The notes under the pieces were generated by a model. The model worked only from the letters and a program-made list of their open reading frames with translations. It made no database searches and was not told the origin of the DNA. 64,000 nucleotides of DNA from positions 1 through 64,000 of the forward strand of contig JAFXOI010000041.1 of assembly GCA_017528825.1 (NCBI GenBank). Direction: 5' to 3'. How positions within the stretch are numbered: the first letter of the stretch is position 1; the number at the start of each line of letters is the position of its first letter. A program made the position numbers and the translations under genes. The stretch is from Elusimicrobiaceae bacterium. GTDB taxonomy: Bacteria; Elusimicrobiota; Elusimicrobia; Elusimicrobiales; Elusimicrobiaceae. Positions 24,698 through 34,327 of this stretch are shown one piece after another.

Positions 24698-26233
24698 ATG
24701 CTGGCCAATGTACAAACCTGCACGCTAAAAGGTATAGATGGTTTTGAAGTAATGACAGAGGTGGACATCTCTTCGGGGTTGCCCACCTTGTCCGTGGTAG
24801 GTTTGCCCGATGCCGAAGTAAAAGAAAGTAAAGATCGTGTCATGGCTGCTATCCGCAATAGCGGCTTTGATTTTCCTCTCAAGCGTATCACTGTCAATTT
24901 AAGCCCGGCAGAACTGCGCAAAAGCGGCACCCAGTTTGATTTGCCTATTGCAGTAGGTATTTTGGCCGCTTCTGAAGCCTTGTCTCCGGCCGCCATTGCA
25001 AAACTCAAACAACTATTATTTCTGGGAGAACTAGCTTTGGATGGATCCTTGCGCCCCTGCGCAGGCATTTTGCCCATGCTAATTTCCACCAAAGATAAAT
25101 ATACCGCTGTTATCCCGCCCGATAACATTTTGGAAGGGAAAACCTCCGGTGCTATGTTTGTCACACCGCGTACCTTGCGGGATTTAGCCAATTGGTTAGA
25201 AGGAAAAATTCCCGACAGCGCGGTTCAAATGGCTTATATCCCGCCGGAAACAGATGAGACAAACAATCTATTGGATTTTTCGGATGTAAAGGGACAAGCC
25301 GTTGCCAAACGAGCTTTGGAAATTGCGGCTGCGGGCGGACACAATGTGCTGATGATTGGCTTGCCGGGTACTGGTAAAAGTATGCTGGCCAAACGTTTCC
25401 CGGGCATTTTGCCGCCCTTAACCGATGCGGAAACCTTAGAAATTACCAAGATTTATTCTGTATGTAATTTAATTCAGCAAACTAAACGCCTTTCCGCACG
25501 CCCTTTCCGAGACCCGCATCACACTATTTCCGATGTGGCACTAATTGGCGGCGGTAGTACTCCAAAACCGGGCGAAGTATCCTTGGCTCATAACGGTGTA
25601 TTGTTTTTAGATGAATTTGCGGAATTTTCCCGCTCTACCCTGGAGGTATTACGCCAACCGTTAGAAAATGGTTGCGTAACGATTTCCCGTGCCAAAGAAA
25701 CAGTCACTTATCCGGCGCGTTTTACCTTAATTGCGGCCATGAACCCTTGTCCGTGCGGCAATTTGGGCAGTTTGCACACCCCGTGTACTTGTTCCCCTTT
25801 ACAAATTAACCGCTACCGCTCCAAAATTTCAGGCCCTTTACTCGACCGCATTGACTTAACCGTACAACTCAATCCCGTCCAGTACACGGACTGGAACAAG
25901 ACCGCCGAAGGAGAAACCTCTGCTCAAATCCGCGCGCGTGTCATCGCTGCCCGCCAACGCCAAGAAAAGCGTTTTGCCGGCACGCCCACCACTGCCAACG
26001 CGTTTATGACTCAAAGACAAATGAAAGAGTTTTGTGTTTTACCTTCCGGCGCAGATCAAATTTTAGAAGCGGCCATGCGCAAATTCGGCCTCAGTGCACG
26101 TAGTTTAGATAAAGTACTCAAGACAGCGCGCACCATTGCTGATTTAGAAGGGAAAGACAATATAGAAAACGCCCATTTAATTGAAGTACTGCAATACCGA
26201 CCGCTAGACCGCAAGGGGGTCCCGGATTTATGA
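24698..26233 (+). CDS. comM: ComM/YifB family Mg-chelatase-like AAA+ ATPase
   Basis: The 511-residue protein has the N-terminal Lon-like domain (about 20-165, GLPDAEVKESKDRV and LSPAELRKSG), a Mg-chelatase AAA+ core with Walker A GLPGTGKS (about 222-229) and Walker B LFLDEFAEF, and the C-terminal chelatase domain. A zinc-like Cys cluster CPCGNLGS, then CTCSP, is normal for the family. ComM is a hexameric helicase that extends branch migration during natural transformation. The stop overlaps the next gene, dprA, which strengthens the DNA-uptake role. The gene begins one base after the previous stop. Confidence 0.92.
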   Translation: MLANVQTCTLKGIDGFEVMTEVDISSGLPTLSVVGLPDAEVKESKDRVMAAIRNSGFDFPLKRITVNLSPAELRKSGTQFDLPIAVGILAASEALSPAAIAKLKQLLFLGELALDGSLRPCAGILPMLISTKDKYTAVIPPDNILEGKTSGAMFVTPRTLRDLANWLEGKIPDSAVQMAYIPPETDETNNLLDFSDVKGQAVAKRALEIAAAGGHNVLMIGLPGTGKSMLAKRFPGILPPLTDAETLEITKIYSVCNLIQQTKRLSARPFRDPHHTISDVALIGGGSTPKPGEVSLAHNGVLFLDEFAEFSRSTLEVLRQPLENGCVTISRAKETVTYPARFTLIAAMNPCPCGNLGSLHTPCTCSPLQINRYRSKISGPLLDRIDLTVQLNPVQYTDWNKTAEGETSAQIRARVIAARQRQEKRFAGTPTTANAFMTQRQMKEFCVLPSGADQILEAAMRKFGLSARSLDKVLKTARTIADLEGKDNIENAHLIEVLQYRPLDRKGVPDL

Positions 26234-27348
26234 GCATCTCTGCACAAGAACGGTTGGCACGCATCCGCATAAATGCTTTTTTATATTTTCGGGCCGATTG
26301 GCTGCAACGACTGATTGATATTTTTGGTTCTGCCGAAGAAATTCTCAAGCAAAATGCAGATACGCTGGCACGGGAAGCCCAAATGAATCCTTCTACCGCC
26401 GCGCACTTCTTACAAGAGGCTTTTGCCCTTGATCCGGAAGAAGAACTGGCTAAAACAGAAAAATACGGCGGACGAATTTTAGTGCCGGAAGACGAGGAAT
26501 ATCCGCAATCTTTTCGAGATATAAAAGAAGCTCCGATTGCCTTGTATGTACTGGGCAAACTACCGCAAAACAAGGCCTGCATCGCCATGGTAGGTACCCG
26601 CAAAATTACCGCTTACGGACGCCGCGTTGCCAACACCCTATCTACAGATTTGACTCAAGCCGGTGCCGTAATAGTAAGTGGGCTGGCGCGCGGAGTAGAC
26701 AGTGAATGTCACGCTGCCGCGGTCCGTTTACATAAACCCACCGTAGCGGTAATCGGTACCGGTATCGGACGTTGTTATCCCCCCGAAAACAGAGAGCTTG
26801 CCAAAGCTATTTTACAGCACGGGGGTGCTATTATTTCCGAACTTCCTTTTCATAAACCGCCGCATGCTTTTCACTTTCCGCGCCGGAACCGATTAATTGC
26901 CGCTTTATCGGAGGTAGTAATCGTCGTGGAAGGGGAAGTGAAATCCGGGGCGCTCATTACGGCTAAATTAGCCTTGGAAATGGGAAAAGACGTATTAGCC
27001 GTCCCCGGCCCGATTGACAGCCCGCAAAGCGGCGGCCCCAATCAGCTTATTCAAGATGGAGCAGGCGTTGTCACTTGCGTAAAAGATATAATAGACTATA
27101 TACCGCAGCCGGAGCTGTTTGATTTACAGACTCCCGCTAACGCCGTTGCTGAGAGCACCCTTCCGGAGGGACTAACAGAACTGCAACAAAAAGTGTTGAC
27201 ACAAATCGGCTCGGGCGAAATGACGGCCGATCAATTAGTAGAAACCTTACATTTATCCGTACCGGAAGCGGCCGCGGTGCTATTTGAACTGGAAGTTAAA
27301 GGCATATTAGCCTGTAATAACGGGTTATATGCTAAAAGCAAATTTTAA
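26230..27348 (+). CDS. dprA: DNA-processing protein DprA
   Basis: DprA loads RecA onto incoming single-stranded DNA during transformation. The 372-residue product has a helix-hairpin-helix-like N-terminal region, the Rossmann-like core with VGTRKITAYGRRVA, SGLARGVDSECHAAA and FPRRNRLIAALS, and a winged-helix C-terminus (about 310-372). It begins inside the comM stop as ATGA and is followed by topA, with 17 bp between. The comM-dprA-topA-xer order is shared by many bacteria. Confidence 0.94.
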   Translation: MSISAQERLARIRINAFLYFRADWLQRLIDIFGSAEEILKQNADTLAREAQMNPSTAAHFLQEAFALDPEEELAKTEKYGGRILVPEDEEYPQSFRDIKEAPIALYVLGKLPQNKACIAMVGTRKITAYGRRVANTLSTDLTQAGAVIVSGLARGVDSECHAAAVRLHKPTVAVIGTGIGRCYPPENRELAKAILQHGGAIISELPFHKPPHAFHFPRRNRLIAALSEVVIVVEGEVKSGALITAKLALEMGKDVLAVPGPIDSPQSGGPNQLIQDGAGVVTCVKDIIDYIPQPELFDLQTPANAVAESTLPEGLTELQQKVLTQIGSGEMTADQLVETLHLSVPEAAAVLFELEVKGILACNNGLYAKSKF

Positions 27349-27365
27349 TTTTTTGGAGATACCAT

Positions 27366-29621
27366 ATGCCCACAAACAACGTGAAAGGAAAAAAATTAGT
27401 TATCGTAGAGTCTCCTACCAAACAAAAAACCATTAGCAAAATTTTGGGTAGCGATTTTATTGTACGTAGCTCTTTCGGCCATGTGCGGGATTTGCCCTCC
27501 CATGATATGGGAGTAGATATTGCCCACAATTTCAAACCCACCTATTTACCGGTGGAACGCGCCAAACGATTAATCAAAGAATTGGAAACCGTAGCTAAAA
27601 ATGCGCCTGAAATTTACTTAGCTACCGACCCTGACCGCGAAGGAGAAGCCATTGCGTGGCACTTGGTAGAACTGTTAAAATTACCCAAAGAACGCTATCA
27701 GCGTATTTATTTCCATGAAATTACTCCTGCCGCTATCAAAGAATCGTTTGCGCATGCCCGCAAAATTGATGAAAATTTGGTAAATGCACAACAGGCACGA
27801 CGCATTTTAGACCGGATTGTCGGATACAAATTATCCCCCCTCTTGTGGAAAAAAATTACTTCTGGTCTGTCGGCCGGACGGGTACAATCTGTAGCGGTAC
27901 GATTACTCACGGAGCGCGCCAAAGAAATTGCCCAGTTTAAGCAACAGCCCTATTGGACACTAAAAGCACAATTTGAAAAACCCAATACACAACCGCTATT
28001 TTGGGCTCGCCTGTTAAAATGGCAAGGAAAAAATGTAGAACAGACCAAAACCTATCACCTGTTTGCAGAAGACTACAAGGTCAAAAATACTGTTTTTGAT
28101 ACGCCGGAAACCTTGGCGCTCGTAAACGCCTTGTTACGGCAGGGCCCCTGCACGGTAACTAAAATTGAAAAGAAAGCGGTTAAACAAAAAGCCAAACCCC
28201 CTTTTATTACCAGCTTACTGCAACAAGATGCCTATAACAAGCTCGGTTTTGCCTCTCAAAAGACCATGATGCTAGCGCAGAATTTGTATGAAGGTATTAC
28301 GATTTCCGGCCAAACAGTAGGGTTGATTACTTATATGAGAACCGACTCTTTTAACGTATCTAAATTATTACAGGAACAAACCAAAAAATTTATTGCATCC
28401 AAGTACGGAGAAGAATTTGTACCGGCTAAACCCAATGTGTTTAAGAGCAAAGTCAAAGGAGCACAAGAAGCACACGAATCTATTCACCCGACCGATGTTA
28501 ACCGTACTCCGCAAAGCATGAAGCCTTATTTAACACCGGATCAATATAAACTATATGAACTAATCTGGTTGCGTTTTGTGGCCAGCCAAATGGCCGATGC
28601 GGTATTTAATACGGTTACGGTGGATATTCAAGCGGGTCCTTCAGATGATTGTTTGTTACGCGCCGGCGGCAGAACGGTTAAATTCCCGGGATATTTGTCT
28701 ATTTACAAAGACGAAGAAGAGTCTGAAAATGAAGAAACAGCTCTCTTGCCGGAACTGGCGGAAGGGGACGCTTTGACCTTAAAAGAAATTGCCACTAAAG
28801 ACCATCAAACCACTCCGCCGCCGTATTACAATGAGGCCAGTTTGATTAAAACATTAGAAAAGCATGGTATCGGGCGTCCTTCCACCTATGCTCCTACTAT
28901 CAAAACGATTTTAGACCGCAAATACATTGCCCGGCAGCCCAAAAGCAATAAGTTGGTAGCTACCGAGCTGGGTATTACAGTCACAGACAGTTTGAAAGAC
29001 TTCTTCAAAGAAATTATGGACCTGTCTTATACGGCCGGTGTAGAAGAGAAATTGGACGAAGTGGCGGAAGGCGGACAGCAATGGGTGGACTTGCTCAATC
29101 AGTTTTATACCTCCTTTCAACGCGAATTAGACGAAGCCGATAAAGGTATGCAACGCCCGCAAGCCAAAGAGACGGAAGAAAAATGCCCTATTTGCGGAAA
29201 ACCCATGTTGCTAAAGACCAGTCGTTTCGGGCAGTATTTAGTCTGTTCAGATAAGACGTGCAAAGGAAAAGTTAATTTAAGCAAAGAAGGCGAAAAAATT
29301 GCACCGGAAAAGACAGACGAAGTATGTGATAAATGCGGAGCCCCCATGGTCCTACGCACCGGACGGAGAGGAAAATTCTTAGCTTGTTCGGCCTATCCTA
29401 AATGCAAAAACACTTATTCGGTTGATGCCGACGGAAAGAAAGTGGTTTCCTCCGGTCCGATAGTGACCGATCATATTTGCGACAAATGTGGAAAGAAAAT
29501 GGTGTTGCGTAATTCCAAACGGGGTTACTTTTTAGGTTGTTCCGGCTATCCAAAATGTCGTAACATTGTGACTATTTCTGAGGAAGAAATAGCGAAAATA
29601 AAAGCCCAACAAAATTCCTAA
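27366..29621 (+). CDS. topA: DNA topoisomerase I
   Basis: It relaxes negative supercoils through a covalent phosphotyrosine. The 751-residue product has the Toprim domain (KLVIVESPTKQ, ATDPDREGEAIAWHL), the catalytic Tyr near residue 323 in ITYMRTDSF, and three C-terminal Cys4 zinc ribbons (CPICGK, CDKCGA and CDKCGK units, about 605-735). The spacing and length are normal. The ribosome binding site TTGGAGA precedes the ATG. A xer recombinase gene follows, with 10 bp between. Confidence 0.96.
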   Translation: MPTNNVKGKKLVIVESPTKQKTISKILGSDFIVRSSFGHVRDLPSHDMGVDIAHNFKPTYLPVERAKRLIKELETVAKNAPEIYLATDPDREGEAIAWHLVELLKLPKERYQRIYFHEITPAAIKESFAHARKIDENLVNAQQARRILDRIVGYKLSPLLWKKITSGLSAGRVQSVAVRLLTERAKEIAQFKQQPYWTLKAQFEKPNTQPLFWARLLKWQGKNVEQTKTYHLFAEDYKVKNTVFDTPETLALVNALLRQGPCTVTKIEKKAVKQKAKPPFITSLLQQDAYNKLGFASQKTMMLAQNLYEGITISGQTVGLITYMRTDSFNVSKLLQEQTKKFIASKYGEEFVPAKPNVFKSKVKGAQEAHESIHPTDVNRTPQSMKPYLTPDQYKLYELIWLRFVASQMADAVFNTVTVDIQAGPSDDCLLRAGGRTVKFPGYLSIYKDEEESENEETALLPELAEGDALTLKEIATKDHQTTPPPYYNEASLIKTLEKHGIGRPSTYAPTIKTILDRKYIARQPKSNKLVATELGITVTDSLKDFFKEIMDLSYTAGVEEKLDEVAEGGQQWVDLLNQFYTSFQRELDEADKGMQRPQAKETEEKCPICGKPMLLKTSRFGQYLVCSDKTCKGKVNLSKEGEKIAPEKTDEVCDKCGAPMVLRTGRRGKFLACSAYPKCKNTYSVDADGKKVVSSGPIVTDHICDKCGKKMVLRNSKRGYFLGCSGYPKCRNIVTISEEEIAKIKAQQNS

Positions 29622-29631
29622 GGGAGCGTTT

Positions 29632-30519
29632 ATGAAGGAATGGGTGGAAGCATTTTTGCTTCATCTGCACAATCAAAATTTTTCCGCATACACGTTGCAA
29701 AATTACCAACGGGATTTGCAACAGTTTATGCAATTTTGTGCCGCCCGAAAACTCACCCGTCCGCAAGATTTTACGTTGCAAACCGTGCGTACCTTTTTGG
29801 CCTCTTTAGCCACGCATCAATATGCCCGCAATACCACTTTACGCAAGATAGCTGCTTTGCGCAGTTTTGCTAACTATCTACTGGAGCAGGGCGTTTTGGA
29901 AACTAATCCTTTCAAATTGTTACCGGCCCCCAAACGGGAACGGTTACTACCTAAATTTTTGAACATACAAGAAACAAACCGTTTAATTGATACCGCCGGC
30001 GAAAAAGGCCTCTTTGCTTGCAGAAATCGCGCCCTGATAGAACTTATTTATTCCAGCGGACTACGCCGCAGCGAAGTAACCGGACTTAAAATCGCGGATA
30101 TTGATTTTTTCAACGGAGTCGTGAAAGTACTCGGCAAGGGTAACAAAGAACGCTTTGTACCCGTGACAGATGCCGCTTTGGAAGCCTTGCGTACGTATTT
30201 GGCTTCCCGTCCTCATCCGCAGCCGACTGATGCTCTTTTCTTAAACAAAAACGGCACTGCGCTTACCGGAGATGGTTTAGCGTATATCTTTAAGAATTTG
30301 GCTATTTCTTCCGGAATTGCTCGGCGGGTAAGCCCGCATAGCCTACGGCATTCTTTTGCCACTCATTTGCTTAATAATGGTTGTGATTTACGCAGTCTAC
30401 AAGAAATGCTGGGACACAAAAGTTTACTGGCAACTCAAGTCTATACTCACGTGTCCTTAGATAAGTTAAAAAGCGTGTACGAGCACGCTCATCCCAAGAA
30501 CAAGGAGCCTCAATTATGA
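29632..30519 (+). CDS. XerC/XerD-type tyrosine recombinase
   Basis: The 295-residue product has a SAM-like core-binding N-terminal domain (1-90) and a catalytic domain with all expected residues: Arg in SGLRRSE, Lys in VLGKGNKERF, His-x-x-Arg in HSLRHSF, His in LGHKS and the nucleophile Tyr in TQVYTHVS. XerC and XerD resolve chromosome dimers at dif. The location after topA, and the length, fit xerC, but XerD cannot be excluded without a comparison. It overlaps the ROK gene by 4 bp (ATGA). Confidence 0.93.
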   Translation: MKEWVEAFLLHLHNQNFSAYTLQNYQRDLQQFMQFCAARKLTRPQDFTLQTVRTFLASLATHQYARNTTLRKIAALRSFANYLLEQGVLETNPFKLLPAPKRERLLPKFLNIQETNRLIDTAGEKGLFACRNRALIELIYSSGLRRSEVTGLKIADIDFFNGVVKVLGKGNKERFVPVTDAALEALRTYLASRPHPQPTDALFLNKNGTALTGDGLAYIFKNLAISSGIARRVSPHSLRHSFATHLLNNGCDLRSLQEMLGHKSLLATQVYTHVSLDKLKSVYEHAHPKNKEPQL

Positions 30520-31478
30520 TTGGTATTGGCGTAGATATTGGCGGTACATTTGTAAAACTGTATGTAATGAATGACAAAGGAGAAATCCTGCAAAAAGACA
30601 AAGTAGAGACCAACTACGAGCACGGGGCAGAAAATTTCCTAAAGCAAATTGCGGATTTTATCAACAAAACCAAGACGCGCTATTCCGACCAAACTGTAGC
30701 TGTTGGAGTAGGAGCTCCGGGAGATGTAGACAATCAGAATGGGGTTCTGCGCTACAACCCGAACTTAAAATTTAAGGACGTTGATGAATGGCCGCTGGCA
30801 GATTTATTATTGCAACACACCGGTATCAGACCGCACGTAGCCAATGATGCTACTTTAGCGGCTTGGGGCGTATACGAAAAGGTTCTTAACCGTCAGGCTA
30901 ATAATGTACTCGTCATTACGCTGGGAACGGGAGTAGGTGGGGGGCTCATCCTAAATAAAGAGCTTTATCAGGGCTCCAACGGTACAGCCGGAGAAGTAGG
31001 GCACACCAAAATTGCCAGCACAAAAACAGGCCCGCAATGCGGTTGTGGTGCGCGAGGCTGTTTGGAAGCGTTTGTGGGGACCATTGGCATCAAACGGCGC
31101 GTAATGGAAGGCGTTTTGGCTCATCCGCAATCCTTGCTGGCTAAAATGGTGGAACAAGAAAAGAATTTCAAAATCGAACTGGTATCGCGCGCGGCCGATA
31201 AAGGCTGCCCGTTGGCCCTTAAAATTTGGGAAGATACCGGCTTTTTCTTGGGTATCGGAGTGGCCAATATCTGCTTGGTGTTGGATGTAGATACGGTAGT
31301 TTTGACCGGTGGCGTATCCGGAGCGGCTCCTTATTTCTTGCCGGCTATGGAAAATGTACTGCATCATCAGCAAATCCAAACTCCGTTTAGGAAATTAAAA
31401 TTGCAGGTATCGCAAGATCCCAACATAGGCGGCGTGGGAGCTGCTATGTATGCTATTTATAGGGAAATGCACAAATAA
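30516..31478 (+). CDS. ROK family sugar kinase, probable glucokinase
   Basis: The 320-residue protein phosphorylates a hexose, most likely glucose. It has the ATP-binding phosphate motif GVDIGGTFVKLYV (about 4-16), the ROK signature GTGVGGGLILN (about 147-157) and the zinc-binding CGCGARGCLEA (about 180-190). It has no helix-turn-helix, so it is an enzyme rather than a ROK repressor. It starts in an ATGA overlap with the recombinase and ends directly at the lptD start (TAA then ATG). The sugar is not determined by the sequence; N-acetylmannosamine or fructose kinases are alternatives. Confidence 0.9.
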   Translation: MIGIGVDIGGTFVKLYVMNDKGEILQKDKVETNYEHGAENFLKQIADFINKTKTRYSDQTVAVGVGAPGDVDNQNGVLRYNPNLKFKDVDEWPLADLLLQHTGIRPHVANDATLAAWGVYEKVLNRQANNVLVITLGTGVGGGLILNKELYQGSNGTAGEVGHTKIASTKTGPQCGCGARGCLEAFVGTIGIKRRVMEGVLAHPQSLLAKMVEQEKNFKIELVSRAADKGCPLALKIWEDTGFFLGIGVANICLVLDVDTVVLTGGVSGAAPYFLPAMENVLHHQQIQTPFRKLKLQVSQDPNIGGVGAAMYAIYREMHK

Positions 31479-33653
31479 ATGAAACGTTTTGTCTTCTTTC
31501 TCGGTCTAGTGGCATTGGTCGGCACTCCTTTGTGGAGCGCTCCGCGTACCTTGCCTGCCCCCGAGAAAGAAGATGGGATTATTTATTTTTCTGCCGATGA
31601 GGCCTCGGCCGAACCTTCCGCTAAAAAAATTAACTTAAAAGGTAATGTACATATCGTCCAACAAACACCGGACGGACAATTACGTACGGCAACGGGAGAA
31701 GACATTACCTTTGACCAACTCAACACCACCATTTCCTCCAAAGGCCCCATGAAAGTGGAGGGCATGGGTGGCACGGTGGAAGGAAATAACGTTTCCGTCA
31801 ATTATCAAACTAAAGATTTTTACGCCGAGAATATACAAACCGAATACCCCCCTTTACGGATTCTATCGGCTCAATCCATTTCTTCAGACAACGGTACACA
31901 ACGATTAAAAAAAGCGGTATTAACTTGCTGTGATTTAACGCCGCCGCACTATACCATCACTTTAGGAAATCTAAAGGTGTCCCCGGAAAAACGTCTTTTT
32001 GGTACCAATGCGGTCTTTAGACTGGGCAATGTTCCGGTCATGTGGCTTCCGGTGTATTGGCGCTCTTTAGAAAGTAAAAAACCGTGGACTACTTATGTAG
32101 ATTTTACGCAAAGCAATGATACCGGTTTTGGATTGCTGACTTCTAACGTATTAACCGAAGTCCCTATTTTCCGGCCCAAAATTAATTTAGATTATTACAC
32201 CAAATCCGGCGTCGGAATGGGACTAGAACTCATGGCCAAAGAAACCGAAACTTTGAAAGGAACCGGTGAAGTCTATTATATTAATGACCATGCAGAGCCG
32301 GACAAAGACCGCACTGTAGATGGGCATCCTTTCCAATTACAAAACACCAAACGTTGGGGCATACGCGGCGGATACTGGTGGGAAATGTATGATAGTTCGG
32401 ACCATTTCAATAACCCAGATGGGGCCTTGTATCAATTCCAGACACAATTCCGCATGGTATCAGACCCTTATTTTAACGACTCCTTTTTCCGCGGAAACCC
32501 CTATATTTTTATGCCGGACCAGCAAACCAACTTTTCGCTTTCCCGCCAAAGCCGGAAATCTACCCTGCGCGTAAGCTATACCCAACAAGATATTTTTGAT
32601 TGGAAAAAAGGCGATTTTATTGCACAAGAACGTAATCTACCACAGCTTGAATATACGATCTTGCCCTTCAAAGATCCTTTACTCGGCTTAACCCACCACA
32701 TGGAATTGCAATTTAATAACACTTCTCTTATGGAAGAGAGTTGGCATCGGCAAGGAAATGCGCGCTGGACTACCGAGAAATCCATCCGTATTTCTCGTAA
32801 TTTAACCTTTTTGCCTAGTATATTTTATGACCAACACGTCACCTTAGAGGATCCGCAATATCAGGATAAAAATGCATGGGTAGGCCGCGTGGGAACCAAA
32901 TTGAATATGCAAACCAATACTCTGCTGGGCTCTACCGATTTTGGCTACGAATATACCCGCCGGCTTTCTACCGGTACCATTCATTTAGACCATACCTCGG
33001 CCGATCGAGGGGAAGAAGTCAACCGCCTCTACATACAAAATTATTTCCGCCCGACTTTCCAAACCTATATACGCTTGGGAGCCGGATTTAGTCTGATTAA
33101 TCATGACGGCCAAGAAAAATCGTGGCAGCATCTCAAACAGCGCATTGAACCTTTCTTGGCAGAAGCCGGTTACACCACATCCAACGGTGCCATACACTTA
33201 TTTGTGCGAGATTTATACGACATTGCCCAACACAATCAAGCCCTCATTGCACAAAGCAATTTCTCTTTCTGGGGCCAATACTTAGCACTGGGTATGTCCA
33301 ATTTTCAGGACCACATAGACGCTTCCTCCAGATATCAAACTTTTTCGGACCGTTATTTCTTTACCTCTCTGTTAGGATTGCATTTTCCAAATACCTCGTG
33401 GCAAGTCAGTTTAGGAACGGATTTCCAATTGGAAAAAGGTAGTTTGCAGGCTTATAACAAGCTACTGCGTTTAACCAAACATTTCCATGACGCTACTGCC
33501 GAAATTACCGTCAGAGACCGAAATGACAATTTGTCTTTTGCATTCCGCATTAATATTTTATGCGGGCAAGACAAAAACGCCCAAAAGAAAACCCAAAGCC
33601 AAGACCAATACTACTATCCGTGGCGTAGCGAGAACGATCTGCGCGATATGTAG
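31479..33653 (+). CDS. lptD: LPS-assembly protein LptD
   Basis: LptD is the outer-membrane beta-barrel that inserts lipopolysaccharide into the outer leaflet. The 724-residue product has a signal peptide (1-20), an OstA/LptA-like jelly-roll domain (about 28-150: IIYFSADEASAEPSAKKINL, GNVHIVQ) and a barrel domain to the C-terminus (about 200-710) with repeated aromatic beta strands. The translation start abuts the ROK stop. With lpxB it proves an LPS-bearing outer membrane. Conserved Cys positions (LTCCDLTPP) may form the disulfide the family uses. Confidence 0.92.
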   Translation: MKRFVFFLGLVALVGTPLWSAPRTLPAPEKEDGIIYFSADEASAEPSAKKINLKGNVHIVQQTPDGQLRTATGEDITFDQLNTTISSKGPMKVEGMGGTVEGNNVSVNYQTKDFYAENIQTEYPPLRILSAQSISSDNGTQRLKKAVLTCCDLTPPHYTITLGNLKVSPEKRLFGTNAVFRLGNVPVMWLPVYWRSLESKKPWTTYVDFTQSNDTGFGLLTSNVLTEVPIFRPKINLDYYTKSGVGMGLELMAKETETLKGTGEVYYINDHAEPDKDRTVDGHPFQLQNTKRWGIRGGYWWEMYDSSDHFNNPDGALYQFQTQFRMVSDPYFNDSFFRGNPYIFMPDQQTNFSLSRQSRKSTLRVSYTQQDIFDWKKGDFIAQERNLPQLEYTILPFKDPLLGLTHHMELQFNNTSLMEESWHRQGNARWTTEKSIRISRNLTFLPSIFYDQHVTLEDPQYQDKNAWVGRVGTKLNMQTNTLLGSTDFGYEYTRRLSTGTIHLDHTSADRGEEVNRLYIQNYFRPTFQTYIRLGAGFSLINHDGQEKSWQHLKQRIEPFLAEAGYTTSNGAIHLFVRDLYDIAQHNQALIAQSNFSFWGQYLALGMSNFQDHIDASSRYQTFSDRYFFTSLLGLHFPNTSWQVSLGTDFQLEKGSLQAYNKLLRLTKHFHDATAEITVRDRNDNLSFAFRINILCGQDKNAQKKTQSQDQYYYPWRSENDLRDM

Positions 33654-33687
33654 TACAATAATTTAAAGTTAATATAAGAGGAAAACC

Positions 33688-34272
33688 ATGACCCCGAACC
33701 TGATGTTTAAAAAGCAAGGCTGGATAGAAGTAATTTGCGGATGTATGTTTTCCGGTAAGACCGAAGAACTCATCCGCCGTGTGCGTACCGCGCTGATTGC
33801 TAAGCAAAAAGTACAGTTGTTTAATTCCAAGTTAGACACTCGCTATGGCATTGGCAGTATTATCAGTCACAACCAAAATAAAGTGGATGCGCTATGTGTC
33901 AAAAATTCCGCGGAAATTTTACCGCTGATTGATAAAGACACACAAGTCATAGCTATAGATGAAGTGAACTTTTTCGACAAAGGCATTATAGAAGTATGTG
34001 AAAAACTGGCCAATCAAGGCAAACGCGTCATTGTGGCCGGTTTGGATACCGATTACCGTGCCGAGCCCTTTGAAGTAACTGCCGCCCTGCTGGCTAAGGC
34101 AGAATTTGTCACCAAAAACCATGCGGTTTGCACCAAATGCGGCAACCCTGCCACTTTTACGCAACGCACCACGAAAGACACCAAGCGTATTGTAGTAGGC
34201 ACCACAGACGCTTATCAAGCGCGTTGCCGCCGCTGTTATAAAAAACCCAAAGAAAAGAAAGTGACGAAATAG
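33688..34272 (+). CDS. tdk: thymidine kinase, type II
   Basis: It phosphorylates thymidine for salvage. The 194-residue product has the P-loop GCMFSGKTEEL (about 18-28), the Walker-B-like IDEVNFF, the lid with AGLDTDYRAEPF, and four zinc Cys in CTKCG and CRRCYKK. AAGAGG precedes the ATG. DeoC and Tdk together suggest salvage of deoxynucleosides. Confidence 0.95.
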   Translation: MTPNLMFKKQGWIEVICGCMFSGKTEELIRRVRTALIAKQKVQLFNSKLDTRYGIGSIISHNQNKVDALCVKNSAEILPLIDKDTQVIAIDEVNFFDKGIIEVCEKLANQGKRVIVAGLDTDYRAEPFEVTAALLAKAEFVTKNHAVCTKCGNPATFTQRTTKDTKRIVVGTTDAYQARCRRCYKKPKEKKVTK

Positions 34273-34284
34273 TTTAAACGATCT

Positions 34285-34320
34285 ACTCCCCGCTTATTTA
34301 AGCGGGGAATTTGATTTTTT
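34285..34320 (+). terminator. hairpin between tdk and the convergent pilin
   Basis: CCCCGCTT and AAGCGGGG pair over 8 bp with an ATTT loop, followed by a broken T run (AATTTGATTTTTT). It probably ends the long plus-strand operon and faces the pilin end. Confidence 0.7.
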
Positions 34321-34327
34321 ATAAAAA

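Noticed and set aside
29632-30519. Xer gene as integrase of a mobile element
   Set aside because: It sits in the conserved topA context inside a housekeeping operon, with no attachment repeats or phage genes nearby.
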